A stretch of DNA of 64,000 bases. Source: Deltaproteobacteria bacterium (lineage in GTDB: Bacteria > Desulfobacterota > Desulfuromonadia > Desulfuromonadales > BM103). The notes below the pieces were generated by a model that had not been told where the DNA came from, made no database searches, and worked only from the letters and a program-made list of their open reading frames with translations. The position numbers were made by a program, and so were the translations under genes. The stretch's first letter is position 1, and each line of letters opens with the position of its first letter. The stretch lies in NCBI GenBank assembly GCA_005774545.1, contig VAUL01000004.1, forward strand, positions 1 to 64,000, given 5' to 3'. This document shows positions 18,573 through 27,217 of this stretch, in pieces.

Positions 18573-18696
18573 TGTCGGCCCTGTGAAATGAAAAGTTTCT
18601 TGTAAAAAAGTGCTGCGGTTCGATTTTGCCCCGCGGCCAAGGCGGCAAGGAGTGCGGACCGCAGGCAACGCCGGTCCCGGGGCAAAGGCGAGCCGC

Positions 18697-19407
18697 CTAC
18701 CGTTTGTGCAGGCCGCATTCCTTGTGCTCCGGATCCTCCCACCACCAGCGGCCGGCACGCGGGTGCTCGCCCGGCTGGACGGCGCGGGTGCACGGGGCGC
18801 AGCCGATCGATGGATAGCCCGCGCGGTGGAGGCGGTTGACCGGCACCCGGTGCTTGATGGCGTAGTTCATGACCTGGCCGTCGCTCCAGTGGAGCAGCGG
18901 GTTGATCTTGATCAGGCCGCCGTTGACGGCATCGATCTCGATGGGGGCCAGTTCCTCGCGGGTGATGCTTTGCGCCCGGCGCAGCCCGGTGACCCAGCCG
19001 GAAAAACCGCTCAAGGCCCGGCGCAGCGGTTCGACCTTGCGGATGAAGCAGCACTCCTTGCGATTGTCCACACTTTCGCGGAAGGAGAACAGCCCCTTGT
19101 CGCGTTCCAGTTGCTCCACCGCGGCCCGCTCCGGGAAGTACCATTGGATGGCGAGGCCGTAACGTTGGGCGACGGTTTCGGCGACTTCGTAGGTTTCCTC
19201 GTTGAGCCGGCCGGTGTCGATGGCGAAGACGGTCAGCTCGTCATGGTGTGCCTTGAGCAGGTCGATCAGCACCACGTCGTCGATGCTGAACGAGCAGGCC
19301 AGGGTGACCGGCCCGCCGGCGGCAGCCCGGCCGGCGCGGAAGATCTCGCGCGGGTCGGCATCTGACGGGAAGTGGGGGGTGGCGGCGACGGTTTCCGCAG
19401 GGTTCAT
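18697..19407 (-). CDS. cysH: Phosphosulfate reductase, APS-reductase type
   Basis: A 236-residue enzyme reducing activated sulfate to sulfite with thioredoxin. It has the PP-loop region [14 protein letters not shown], then CC in KECCFIRK (about 119-120), CAPC (about 202-205) and the catalytic Cys in KECGLH (about 229). The CC plus CXXC set marks the [4Fe-4S] group that uses APS rather than PAPS. This makes the APS kinase half of CysNC not needed for reduction. Second gene of the operon, 12 bases after the DUF2061 gene. Confidence 0.93.
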   Translation of the reverse strand: MNPAETVAATPHFPSDADPREIFRAGRAAAGGPVTLACSFSIDDVVLIDLLKAHHDELTVFAIDTGRLNEETYEVAETVAQRYGLAIQWYFPERAAVEQLERDKGLFSFRESVDNRKECCFIRKVEPLRRALSGFSGWVTGLRRAQSITREELAPIEIDAVNGGLIKINPLLHWSDGQVMNYAIKHRVPVNRLHRAGYPSIGCAPCTRAVQPGEHPRAGRWWWEDPEHKECGLHKR

Positions 19408-19419
19408 GGGAAAATGTCC

Positions 19420-19644
19420 TCAGATGATGTACTCGGGCTGCTGCTGCTCGCGGCCGTAGGGGATGCGGTTCCACGCCCGCTCGTGGGCGACGTAGACGAA
19501 GATCTTGAACAGGGTGTCGAGCAGGCCGACCGCCGCGGCCAACTGGAGCTCGCCGAGGAGGAGAAAGACGAGTCCGGCAGTGGTCAGGGTGCCGAAGAAG
19601 CGGTAAGACACGGCCTTGGCGATGCTGCGGCGGGTTGTTTCCAT
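19420..19644 (-). CDS. DUF2061 small membrane protein
   Basis: A 74-residue protein starting METTRRSIAKAVSYRFFGTLTTAGLVF. The TRRSIAKAVSYR start and the late VAHERAWNRIPYGR are typical of DUF2061. Two membrane segments are predicted. An upstream in-frame ATG would start inside the promoter region and is rejected. The position as first gene of a sulfate-assimilation operon suggests a role in sulfur transport or reduction; function not established by sequence. Confidence 0.8.
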   Translation of the reverse strand: METTRRSIAKAVSYRFFGTLTTAGLVFLLLGELQLAAAVGLLDTLFKIFVYVAHERAWNRIPYGREQQQPEYII

Positions 19645-19680
19645 GCGATTCCGTTCTCTCCCTGTTCTACGGTTGGCAAG

Positions 19681-19717
19681 TTGATAAATAAATATCAAAC
19701 AACATAAAAATAGTCAA
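19681..19717 (-). promoter_or_regulatory. Promoter and palindromic operator of the sulfate-assimilation operon
   Basis: On the minus strand TTGACT (19712-19717), 17-nt spacer, TATTTA (19689-19694). A perfect TTGATA-N6-TATCAA palindrome (19681-19698) covers the -10 and start region, as expected of a repressor site. Upstream, tandem GTTTAGTA/GTTTAGTG repeats (19736-19751) could be an activator site. Confidence 0.5.
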
Positions 19718-19881
19718 GTAATTTTTCTAAAAATTGTTTAGTAGTTTAGTGTAGTAATTTTGGCAAAGGTTTTCATGGATGTTTTTTATCCGATTTACGG
19801 GATGTTACGAAGTTGATCAGGAGGGAGCAGGGAGGGAGGCCGGGTGTCCGGAGCCGATCGGTCACCCTGCCGTCAGGGCGG

Positions 19882-20097
19882 TTAAAGCGATTTCTTGTAC
19901 TCCTCCGGCATCATCTGGCCGCTCGGCATCATGTCGTCATCCGGCGCCGTCCCGTACCTGAGTCGATACTCCTTGCGCTTGCATTCGTCCATCTTGTCCC
20001 CTTCGCAGTAGGTCTTGATAAACCCGCGGCAGGCCAGGTTGAGGGTGTCGCGGTACTTCTTGAAGAAGCCGCACTTTTCAAGCAGTTCGCATTGCAT
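19882..20097 (-). CDS. Small Cys-containing cytoplasmic protein
   Basis: A 71-residue protein starting MQCELLEKCGFFKKY and containing FIKTYCEGDKMDECKRKEYR. The CxxxxxCxFF...YCxGDxxxC layout is shared by small conserved proteins of sulfur- and metal-reducing bacteria; I recognise the pattern but know no function. The four Cys may bind a metal. Encoded alone between the cys operon and the octaheme cytochrome. Confidence 0.65.
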   Translation of the reverse strand: MQCELLEKCGFFKKYRDTLNLACRGFIKTYCEGDKMDECKRKEYRLRYGTAPDDDMMPSGQMMPEEYKKSL

Positions 20098-20246
20098 GGT
20101 CGCCTCCCCGGAAGGTTGTGGTGTATTTATGTGAACATTCTAACATGTCCGGGGCCGAACGCACGAGGGGCGGCAAGCCCGGCAAGGCGGCGGCCCGGCG
20201 GTTGCTCGCCGGGCCGCACGATATGCCGCGATAAGGCAGGTTGCTG

Positions 20247-21647
20247 CTACTTGGCGGCTTTGCCCGGGTCGCGGGGATAGCCGAGGGCTTTCCAGTCGAG
20301 ACGCCCCTTGTCGCCGTGGCAGTCGCTGCAGGCCAGCGCCTTCTCCTTGGGGGCGACCATGTGGTTGACCTTCCACGCCATGCGCGATTCGAAGAAGTCG
20401 TACTTGCCGCTGTACGGCAGGTTGGCGGCCTTCATGCCGTTGGCGATGGCCTGGTTCCAGTCGTAGGTCTTCCAGTACCCCTGGGGACCGAAGAGATTGA
20501 TGTAGACCGCATACCTGTTCTCGACGTCATAAGGCTGCCTGCCGGCCATGATCTTGAACGGGGTCAGGCGCGCGTTGGGGTTCTTGCGGTCGCCGAGCGG
20601 CCTGACCAGCCAGACCGGCTTCTTCGGGTCGATCTTCTCGCCGGGGAGCATCTTGTCGACGGTGCCGTCGTACCACATGACCGTCGGGGCGAAGTCCTTG
20701 TTCCAGCGGAACTCCCCCTTCATCCGGTCGTAGGTTTTCTGGCCGAAGGCGTCGGTCTCCGGCTTGATGTCCTGGCCGGCCTTGGACCAGTCCCACCACG
20801 TCTTGGTCGGCAGGTCCTTGGCGATGGCCGGGATATGGCAGGTCTGGCAGGCGATTTTCCTGGTGTGCTGATAAAGGACCGGGTCCTCGTGGGCGGCACT
20901 CGGCTTGTGGCAGTCGGTGCACTGTACGCGCAGCCCCTCGCCGCCGCCGGCGACCAGCAGCGACTCGCCCTTGATCACATGATTGGTCGCCCTGTGGCAC
21001 TCCTCGCAGGTCATCCCGCCGCGCCCCATGTGCACGTCGGTGTCCGGGGCCGGGCTGGCCAGCGACGAATCGAGGTCGCCGTGCTTCACGTGATCGCCGC
21101 CGCCGCCGTAGAAGTGGCAGGCACCGCAGGTCGCCCGCGACGGTTTGCCGACGTTCCGGGCGACCTTGAGCAGGTCGACCGCCGGCCACGGCTTGCCGGG
21201 AGGGAACTCTTTGGTCTCCCCTTCGTAGACCGGGTGGCCGGCCCCCGACGGGAATTTTTTGTAGGTGCCGGTCGTGTCGTGGCAGACCAGGCAGTCGATG
21301 TTTTCGGCTTTGGTGAAGTCGAAGGCCCCGTCCTTCCAACCGTAGCCGGCGTGGCAACTGGTGCAGCGCGGCTCGTTGGTCGGCAGGGCGATGCAGAAGT
21401 TGTTGATGGCGTTGGCCTTGCCGAAGGCGACCCGCCTGCCGTCGACGACCTGCTCCTCTTTCCAGGTCCAGTGCGGCGTTTTCATGAAGTCCTTCGCCTG
21501 CTTTTCATGACACTCCAGACATTTTCTGGTGACCTCCGGACCGGTCTTGAACGGCCCGTCGATCAGTTCGGCATGGTTGACGGCCGCGGCGGCCGGCAGG
21601 GCGGCGGCCAGCAACAGGGCGGCGAACAGCGACAGGGATCTCTTCAT
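20247..21647 (-). CDS. Octaheme cytochrome c (tetrathionate-reductase-like, OTR family), copy 1
   Basis: A 466-residue periplasmic protein. Signal peptide to about residue 22 (AALPAAAAV). Eight CXXCH motifs: CLECH, CTSCH, CLVCH, CGACH, CEECH, CTDCH, CQTCH, CSDCH. Layout and motifs such as HWTWKEEQ, SCHAGYGWKD, CLVCHDTTGTY and FYGGGGDHVKHGDLDSS match octaheme tetrathionate reductase-type cytochromes, whose members reduce tetrathionate, nitrite or hydroxylamine in vitro. The physiological substrate here is unknown. It is divergent from a LysR gene that probably regulates it. A paralogue is at 35678-37090. Confidence 0.92.
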   Translation of the reverse strand: MKRSLSLFAALLLAAALPAAAAVNHAELIDGPFKTGPEVTRKCLECHEKQAKDFMKTPHWTWKEEQVVDGRRVAFGKANAINNFCIALPTNEPRCTSCHAGYGWKDGAFDFTKAENIDCLVCHDTTGTYKKFPSGAGHPVYEGETKEFPPGKPWPAVDLLKVARNVGKPSRATCGACHFYGGGGDHVKHGDLDSSLASPAPDTDVHMGRGGMTCEECHRATNHVIKGESLLVAGGGEGLRVQCTDCHKPSAAHEDPVLYQHTRKIACQTCHIPAIAKDLPTKTWWDWSKAGQDIKPETDAFGQKTYDRMKGEFRWNKDFAPTVMWYDGTVDKMLPGEKIDPKKPVWLVRPLGDRKNPNARLTPFKIMAGRQPYDVENRYAVYINLFGPQGYWKTYDWNQAIANGMKAANLPYSGKYDFFESRMAWKVNHMVAPKEKALACSDCHGDKGRLDWKALGYPRDPGKAAK

Positions 21648-21700
21648 GGTGGGCTCCGTCGGGTTGAAAAGCATCAGTCGGTATACATTCGTTTTCTTGT

Positions 21701-21729
21701 ATATTAGGGGGATTTTATGTTACGGTAAA
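21701..21729 (-). promoter_or_regulatory. Promoter of the octaheme cytochrome gene
   Basis: Minus-strand TTTACC, 17-nt spacer, TAATAT. An inverted repeat TTCGTTTT (21688-21695)/AAAACGAA (21727-21734) brackets it and may be the LysR site. Confidence 0.5.
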
Positions 21730-21791
21730 ACGAAACGTTCTTATGCCTTCCATAACCAATCCTTATCCGCAGTCAGGGGGCGGGCCGAACC

Positions 21792-22733
21792 ATGGAAACA
21801 CGTTACTTCAAGACCCTGGTTGCCGCCGTCGAGGAAGGGAGCTTCTCCCGGGCCGCGGAGGTGCTGCACATTACCCAGTCGGCGGTATCGCAGCGGATCA
21901 AGTTTCTCGAGGAACAGTACGGTCACCAGCTCCTCGACCGCGCGGGGCCGGCGCTGACCCTGACGCCGGCCGGCCAGCTGGTGCTGGCCAAGGCCCGGGA
22001 GATTCTGGCCAAGGAGCGGGAAATGGTCGACGCCCTAAAAGGGCTGGGGGGGCAGAAGCGCCTGGCGATCTGCTGCACGCCGACCTTCGGCATGGCCTAC
22101 CTGTCGCTGGTCCTCAACGATTTCATCCGTGCCCACGCCGACGTCGCCGACCTCAAGTTCATCTTTCTGCAGCCCTTCGAGGCGCTGCGCTGCCTGCGCA
22201 ACGAGGAGTTCGATCTGGCGGTGATCGAGCACTGCCCGGGGCAGGAATTCGCCGGGCTCGACCGGTTCGTTCTGCCCGACGACGAAATGCTGCTGATCGC
22301 GCCTGCCGGTGCCGTTGCCGTCGGTGGCGACGGCTTTACCTCCCTTGAGGAGATCCTCCGCTTCCGGTTGTTTGCCCGGCGCGACGGCTGCAGCTCGAAA
22401 GAGCTGCTGCGTCAGAACCTCGCGGCCCGGCGCGCCGATTTCAGCAATTTCGACGGCATGATGATCTCGGACGACCTGCGCTATACCATCAACGCGGTGA
22501 TTGCGGGGGAAGGGGTGGCGTTCGTATCGACGGCCCTGGTCAGCGAGCATCTTGCCGCCGGGCGGCTGACCAGCTGCCGGATCGCGGGGTTCGAAGTTCA
22601 TCGCGGCCGCAGCGTGGCGTTGCTGCCGGGTCGGCATGCCGACCCGCTGATCGGCGACCTCCTCGAGTGCATCTTCCTGGTGGTGACGCCCGAGGCGCGG
22701 CCGCGGCTGATCAGGGCGGCGTCCCGCGACTAG
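21792..22733 (+). CDS. LysR-family transcriptional regulator
   Basis: A 313-residue regulator. The N-terminal winged helix is classical: YFKTLVAAVEEGSFSRAAEVLHITQSAVSQRIKFLE, with LTLTPAGQLVLAKAREIL after it. Residues 90-300 form the effector-binding domain. It is transcribed away from the octaheme cytochrome gene with 144 bases between them, the usual LysR-target arrangement. The effector is unknown. Confidence 0.92.
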   Translation: METRYFKTLVAAVEEGSFSRAAEVLHITQSAVSQRIKFLEEQYGHQLLDRAGPALTLTPAGQLVLAKAREILAKEREMVDALKGLGGQKRLAICCTPTFGMAYLSLVLNDFIRAHADVADLKFIFLQPFEALRCLRNEEFDLAVIEHCPGQEFAGLDRFVLPDDEMLLIAPAGAVAVGGDGFTSLEEILRFRLFARRDGCSSKELLRQNLAARRADFSNFDGMMISDDLRYTINAVIAGEGVAFVSTALVSEHLAAGRLTSCRIAGFEVHRGRSVALLPGRHADPLIGDLLECIFLVVTPEARPRLIRAASRD

Positions 22734-22747
22734 CGCTTTGCCCTTTT

Positions 22748-22939
22748 CTATCCTTCCCTGACCCCGAGCTTTCGCAGGACAGCCATCATCGGGCACCAGT
22801 CGGTAAAGGCGCTCTGGAACAGGTTGGCGCCGACAAAGGCGGTAAACCACAGCCAGGCGGGGTGGTGCAGCTGGGCGAGGGCGACGCTGAGCAGGATGAA
22901 AAAGCCGGCGATCAGCCGCAGGGAGCGATTGATGGTCAT
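22748..22939 (-). CDS. Small membrane protein (DUF2892/YgaP-like)
   Basis: A 63-residue protein starting MTINRSLRLIAGFFILLSVAL and containing FTAFVGANLFQSAFTDWCPMM, the two-helix membrane fold found at the end of YgaP rhodaneses and as stand-alone DUF2892 proteins. Its start overlaps the stop of the RND pump gene (ATGA), so it is the last gene of the efflux operon. Function unknown. Confidence 0.75.
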   Translation of the reverse strand: MTINRSLRLIAGFFILLSVALAQLHHPAWLWFTAFVGANLFQSAFTDWCPMMAVLRKLGVREG

Positions 22940-25900
22940 GGCAGGAACCTCCGTGCGTGTTGCTCCGGGTCGCGGCCGTAGATCAGCCAGTAGACCACGG
23001 GGATGACGAGCAGGGTGAAGGCGGTCGAGGCGAAGACGCCGAAGATGATCGCCCAGGCCAATCCCGAGAAGATCGGGTCGAGCGTGATGATCCAGTTGCC
23101 GAGCAGCGCCGCCCCGGCAGTCAGCAGGATCGGCCGCAGCCGGACCGCGCCGCTGGCGATGATCGCTTCCTTGAGGGGGGTGCCGCGGCGCAGGGCGTGG
23201 TGGATGAAGTCGATGAGGATGATCGAGTTGCGCACCACGATCCCGGCCAGGGCGATCATGCCGATCATGGCGGTGGCGGTGAAGAACACCGGCGTCTCGA
23301 AGCCGCCGACGCTGCGGTTCAGCACCAGGTTGAGCAGGGCGAAGCCGGGCATGATGCCGATCATGGTCAGCGGGATCGCCGCCATGATGATCAGCGGCAT
23401 GACCAGCGAGCCGGTCTCCAGCAGCAGCAGGATGAAGATCAGCACCAGCGCCGCGCCGAAGGCGATGCCGAGGTCGCGGAACACGTCCAGGGTGATGTTC
23501 CATTCGCCCTCGCCGCTCCACACGGCAAAGGTTCCCGGCGGCAGCGGCTGTTCATCGAAGTGCGCGGCGAGGTTGAGGACGGCATTGACCGGGCTCTTGC
23601 CCGCCATCTCGCCGAAGACGTAAACCACCCGCTCCAGGTTCTTGTGGTAGATGGTCGGTTCCAGCGTCTCCTCGCGAAACGTTCCCAGCTCAGAGAGCCG
23701 CACCACCCGGCCGTCGCTGCCGCGTACGGTGAGTGCCCCCAGGTCCGCCGCCGAGGTCCGCCGTTCGCGCGGGAGGCGCAGGACGATCGGCAGGGGATGG
23801 CGCTCGCTGGGGATGTGCAGCGTGCCGAGCGTCTCCCCGCCCAGGGCGGCGGCCAGCGTCCGGGCGAGCATGTCGCCGTCGATGCCGTTGAGAGCGGCCT
23901 TGGTGCGGTCGGGAATGAAGTGCAGGCGGCGCTGCGGCGCCTCGACCGTGTCGTCGACGTCGACGACCTTGTCTTCGGCGGCCATGCGGGCTTTCACCAG
24001 GTTGGCGGCATTGATCTGGCCGGCATAGTCGATCCCCGGCTCGGCATAGATTTCGGCGGTGACGGTGGCGATGACCGGCGGCCCCGGCGGCGTTTCGACG
24101 ATCTTCAGCGTCGCGCCGTGGCGGTGGGCGATGGCGGTCAGTTCCGAGCGCAGGCGCAGGGTGATCGGATGGCTTTGCATCGCCCGCCGGCTCTTCGGTG
24201 CGAGGTTGACGCGGATGTCGGCCAGGTGCGGCCCCTGGCGCAGATAGTAGTGACGGACCATGCCGTTGAAGTCCATGGCGCTGGCGGTCCCCACGTAGGC
24301 TTCGAAGTCGGCCACCTCGTTGACCGTCGCCAGGTAATCCTCCAGTGCGCGCACCGCCCGGTCGGTCGTCTCCAGCGTGCTCCCTTCGGGGAGGTCGAGC
24401 ACCAGCTGGAACTCGTTCTTGTTGTCGAACGGCAGCATCTTCATCGGCACCAGGTTCAGCGCCGGCAGCGCCATCGAGCCGAACAGCAGGACGACCACCC
24501 CGCCGACCAGCAGCCAGGCCTTTTGCCGCGAGTCGAGGAACGGCTCGACCAGGCGCCGGTAACCCCGGTAGACGCGACTCTCCTCCAGCACGAATTCCTT
24601 GTCTTCCCTGCCGTACTCCCCCTTCAGCACGTGGTAGCTCATCCACGGCGTGACGGTGAAGGCCACCAGCAGCGACATGATCATGGTCAGCGGCAGGTTG
24701 ATCGCCATCGGCCGCATGTACGGCCCCATCATGCCGGTGATGAAGAGCATCGGCAGGAAGGAGAGGATCACCGCCAGCGTCGCGAGGATCACCGGCGGGC
24801 GTACCTCGTCGATGGCGGTGAGGACCGCGTCGCGCGGCGGCTCCTTTTTCATCTTGAAATGGCGGAAGATGTTCTCGACGTCGACGATCGGATCGTCGAC
24901 CAGCAGCCCCAGGGCCAGGACCAGGGCGAACAGGGTCACGCGGTTGATGGTGTAGCCGAACCAGTAGTTCACCAGCAGCGTCAGCGAGTAGATGATCGGG
25001 ATCGACACCGCGACGATCAGCGCCTCGCGCCAGCCGAGAGCGAAGAGCACCAGGGCCAGCACGGTGAAGATCGCGATCACCAGGTGCATGACCAGTTCGT
25101 TGACCTTGTGATCGGCGGTGTCCCCGTAGTTGCGGGTGACGCGGACCTGCATGTCGTCGGGGATGATCGTGCCGCGCATGGCGTCGACGGCGCGGATCAC
25201 CTCGTTGGCCACGGTGACGGCGTTGGTCCCTTTTTGCTTGGCGACGGCGATGTTGACCGCCTGGTGCTCGCGGCCGGCGGCCGCACGGTCGCCGGCGGGG
25301 CCGAAGCGCAGGCGCGTGTAGGTGTCGGCCTCGGCCATGTCGTCGGTGACCGTGGCGACATCGCGCAGGGTCACCGGGCGCCCGTCCCGGACGCCGATTA
25401 CCAGCCCGGCCACCTCGGCGGCGCTCTGCAGGAAGGCGCCGCCGCGGATCTGCACTTCGCGGTTGGCGCTCTGTAGGGCGCCGGCCGGGAGTTCGACATT
25501 GGCGCCGCGCAGTGCCCGGCGCAGGTCGTCGAGGGCGAGGCCGCGCGCGGCCAGGGCCTGCGGGTCGAGGGCCAGGCGCACCTGCCGCGGCCGGCCGCCG
25601 ATGACCGTGGTCAGGGAGGTGTTCTTCACCGACTGCAGGCGGTCGACCATCTCTTCGGCGACCCGTCGCAGGTCATGATCGGAGGCCGTCGCCGAGTAGA
25701 GGGTGAGGTTGACGATCGGCACATCGTCGACCTCCACCGGCTTGACCACCCAGCCGGCCACCCCCGGCGGCACCTGGTCGAGGTTGCTCTGGATCTTGTT
25801 GTGCAGCTTGACCAGCGATTCGACGCGGTCCTCGCCGACGTAGAAGCGTACGGTGACCACCGCCTGGTCCGGGCGCGACATGGAGTAGACGTACTCGACG

Positions 25901-26148
25901 CCATCGACCTGCCAGAGGAGCTTCTCCAGGCGGGTCGCCACCAGCTTCTCGACCTCGGCGGCGCTGGCCCCCGGCACCTGCACGTAAACGTCGGCGATCG
26001 GCACGACGATCTGCGGCTCCTCCTCGCGCGGGGTCAAAAGCAGCGCCGCCGCCCCGGCGATGAAAGCCAGCAGGATCAGGATGACCGACAGGTGCCCGTC
26101 GAGAAACCTGTCGACGATCCGGGTCGGCAGCGAGTGACTGCGGGCCAC
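22936..26148 (-). CDS. RND-family efflux transporter, inner-membrane pump
   Basis: A 1070-residue AcrB-type proton-driven pump. It has the usual order: TM1 near the start, a periplasmic loop, TM2-7, a second loop and TM8-12. The proton-relay pair is in LGLLVDDPIVDVEN (about 413-416), the HAE type rather than the heavy-metal type, so organic or hydrophobic substrates are more likely. The GTG start at 26148 follows GGAGAACTGAGCCC, giving VARSHSLPTRIVDRFLDG. The gene begins 4 bases after the stop of the adaptor gene. Confidence 0.92.
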   Translation of the reverse strand: MARSHSLPTRIVDRFLDGHLSVILILLAFIAGAAALLLTPREEEPQIVVPIADVYVQVPGASAAEVEKLVATRLEKLLWQVDGVEYVYSMSRPDQAVVTVRFYVGEDRVESLVKLHNKIQSNLDQVPPGVAGWVVKPVEVDDVPIVNLTLYSATASDHDLRRVAEEMVDRLQSVKNTSLTTVIGGRPRQVRLALDPQALAARGLALDDLRRALRGANVELPAGALQSANREVQIRGGAFLQSAAEVAGLVIGVRDGRPVTLRDVATVTDDMAEADTYTRLRFGPAGDRAAAGREHQAVNIAVAKQKGTNAVTVANEVIRAVDAMRGTIIPDDMQVRVTRNYGDTADHKVNELVMHLVIAIFTVLALVLFALGWREALIVAVSIPIIYSLTLLVNYWFGYTINRVTLFALVLALGLLVDDPIVDVENIFRHFKMKKEPPRDAVLTAIDEVRPPVILATLAVILSFLPMLFITGMMGPYMRPMAINLPLTMIMSLLVAFTVTPWMSYHVLKGEYGREDKEFVLEESRVYRGYRRLVEPFLDSRQKAWLLVGGVVVLLFGSMALPALNLVPMKMLPFDNKNEFQLVLDLPEGSTLETTDRAVRALEDYLATVNEVADFEAYVGTASAMDFNGMVRHYYLRQGPHLADIRVNLAPKSRRAMQSHPITLRLRSELTAIAHRHGATLKIVETPPGPPVIATVTAEIYAEPGIDYAGQINAANLVKARMAAEDKVVDVDDTVEAPQRRLHFIPDRTKAALNGIDGDMLARTLAAALGGETLGTLHIPSERHPLPIVLRLPRERRTSAADLGALTVRGSDGRVVRLSELGTFREETLEPTIYHKNLERVVYVFGEMAGKSPVNAVLNLAAHFDEQPLPPGTFAVWSGEGEWNITLDVFRDLGIAFGAALVLIFILLLLETGSLVMPLIIMAAIPLTMIGIMPGFALLNLVLNRSVGGFETPVFFTATAMIGMIALAGIVVRNSIILIDFIHHALRRGTPLKEAIIASGAVRLRPILLTAGAALLGNWIITLDPIFSGLAWAIIFGVFASTAFTLLVIPVVYWLIYGRDPEQHARRFLP

Positions 26149-26152
26149 GGGC

Positions 26153-27217
26153 TCAGTTCTCCACGCGGGCGCCGCTGACGGCCCGCTCGACACCGGCGGT
26201 GACGAGCGTCTCCCCGCTGTTCAGGCCGGAAAGAACCTCGAACCGGTCGCCGATCCTGCGGCCGGTCTTGAGCAGCCGCCAGTGCAGGCGCCCGTCCTCG
26301 ACCACGTAGACGCCGGTGAGCTGGCCGCGCGTCACCACGGCCCCGGCGGGGATCAGCAGGGTGTCGGCCGTCCCGCCGGCATGGGCGGCGCGGGCGAAGA
26401 GACCGGCGGCCAGCTGCGGCTCGTCGGGGAGGGCGGCCTTGACCTGGAAGGAGCGGCTGGCCGGGTCGGCTGCCGGCGCGACTTCGGTCACGGTGGCCGG
26501 GAAGGTGCGCTGCAGGGCGGGGACTTCGACCTGCAGGGTGGTGCCGGCAGCGAGCCGTCCCGCCAGCTCCTCGGGGCAGTCGAGACGTACCTGCCAGCCG
26601 CCGGTGCGGTCGAGCACCAGCAAGGGGGTGCCGGGGAGAACCGTGGTGCCGGCGTCGACCAGGGTGGCGGCCACCCGGGCGGGGTAGGGGGCGGTCACGC
26701 GCGTATAGCCGGCGATGGTGCGGGCCTGTTCCGCCGCCGCTTCGGCCGCCGCCAGCCCGGCGCGGGCCTGCGCGGCTTCGCTGGCAACGCGGTCGAATTC
26801 CTGGGGGGTGACGGCTTCGGCCGCCTTGAGCTTCTCGAAGCGGGCCAGTGTCTGCTCGGCCAGTTGCAGGCGGGCCGCGGCCGTCTGCCGGGTGCTTTCG
26901 GCTTCGATCAGGCGTGCACCGGTCGGGGTGTCGGCGATCGTCAGCAGCAGCGCCCCCGCCGGCACCCGCTCGCCGGTTTTGACCCTGAGGCTGCCGATCC
27001 GGCCGTCGATGCGGGCGGTCAGGGTGGCGCGGTCAAGGCTCTCGACCGTGCCGACGAACAGCTGCGTGGCCGGGAGTGCTTCGCTACCGAAGGTGGCGAG
27101 CGTCAGCCCTTTGACGGCAGGCGGTTCACCGCCGGTGTGCCCCGGGGCGATGTCGCCGCCGCAGGCGGCCAGCAGCAGGCACGAGAGGATGGCCACGGTA
27201 CAGGATTTCGGATTCAT
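26153..27217 (-). CDS. RND periplasmic adaptor lipoprotein (membrane fusion protein)
   Basis: A 354-residue adaptor linking pump and outer-membrane channel. The signal peptide ends in LLLAAC (Cys about 19). The lipoyl half-motifs (LTARIDGRIGSLRVKTGERVPAGALLL and YTRVTAPYPARVAATLVDAG) flank a coiled-coil hairpin at about 90-155. Beta-barrel and membrane-proximal domains follow. Its ATG overlaps the TolC stop (ATGA). Confidence 0.9.
   Translation of the reverse strand: MNPKSCTVAILSCLLLAACGGDIAPGHTGGEPPAVKGLTLATFGSEALPATQLFVGTVESLDRATLTARIDGRIGSLRVKTGERVPAGALLLTIADTPTGARLIEAESTRQTAAARLQLAEQTLARFEKLKAAEAVTPQEFDRVASEAAQARAGLAAAEAAAEQARTIAGYTRVTAPYPARVAATLVDAGTTVLPGTPLLVLDRTGGWQVRLDCPEELAGRLAAGTTLQVEVPALQRTFPATVTEVAPAADPASRSFQVKAALPDEPQLAAGLFARAAHAGGTADTLLIPAGAVVTRGQLTGVYVVEDGRLHWRLLKTGRRIGDRFEVLSGLNSGETLVTAGVERAVSGARVEN

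Noticed and set aside
22957-25476. 839-codon plus-strand frame opposite the RND pump gene
   Set aside because: Low-complexity His/Asp/Arg/Gln composition typical of an antisense shadow; the pump gene on the other strand has full family motifs.
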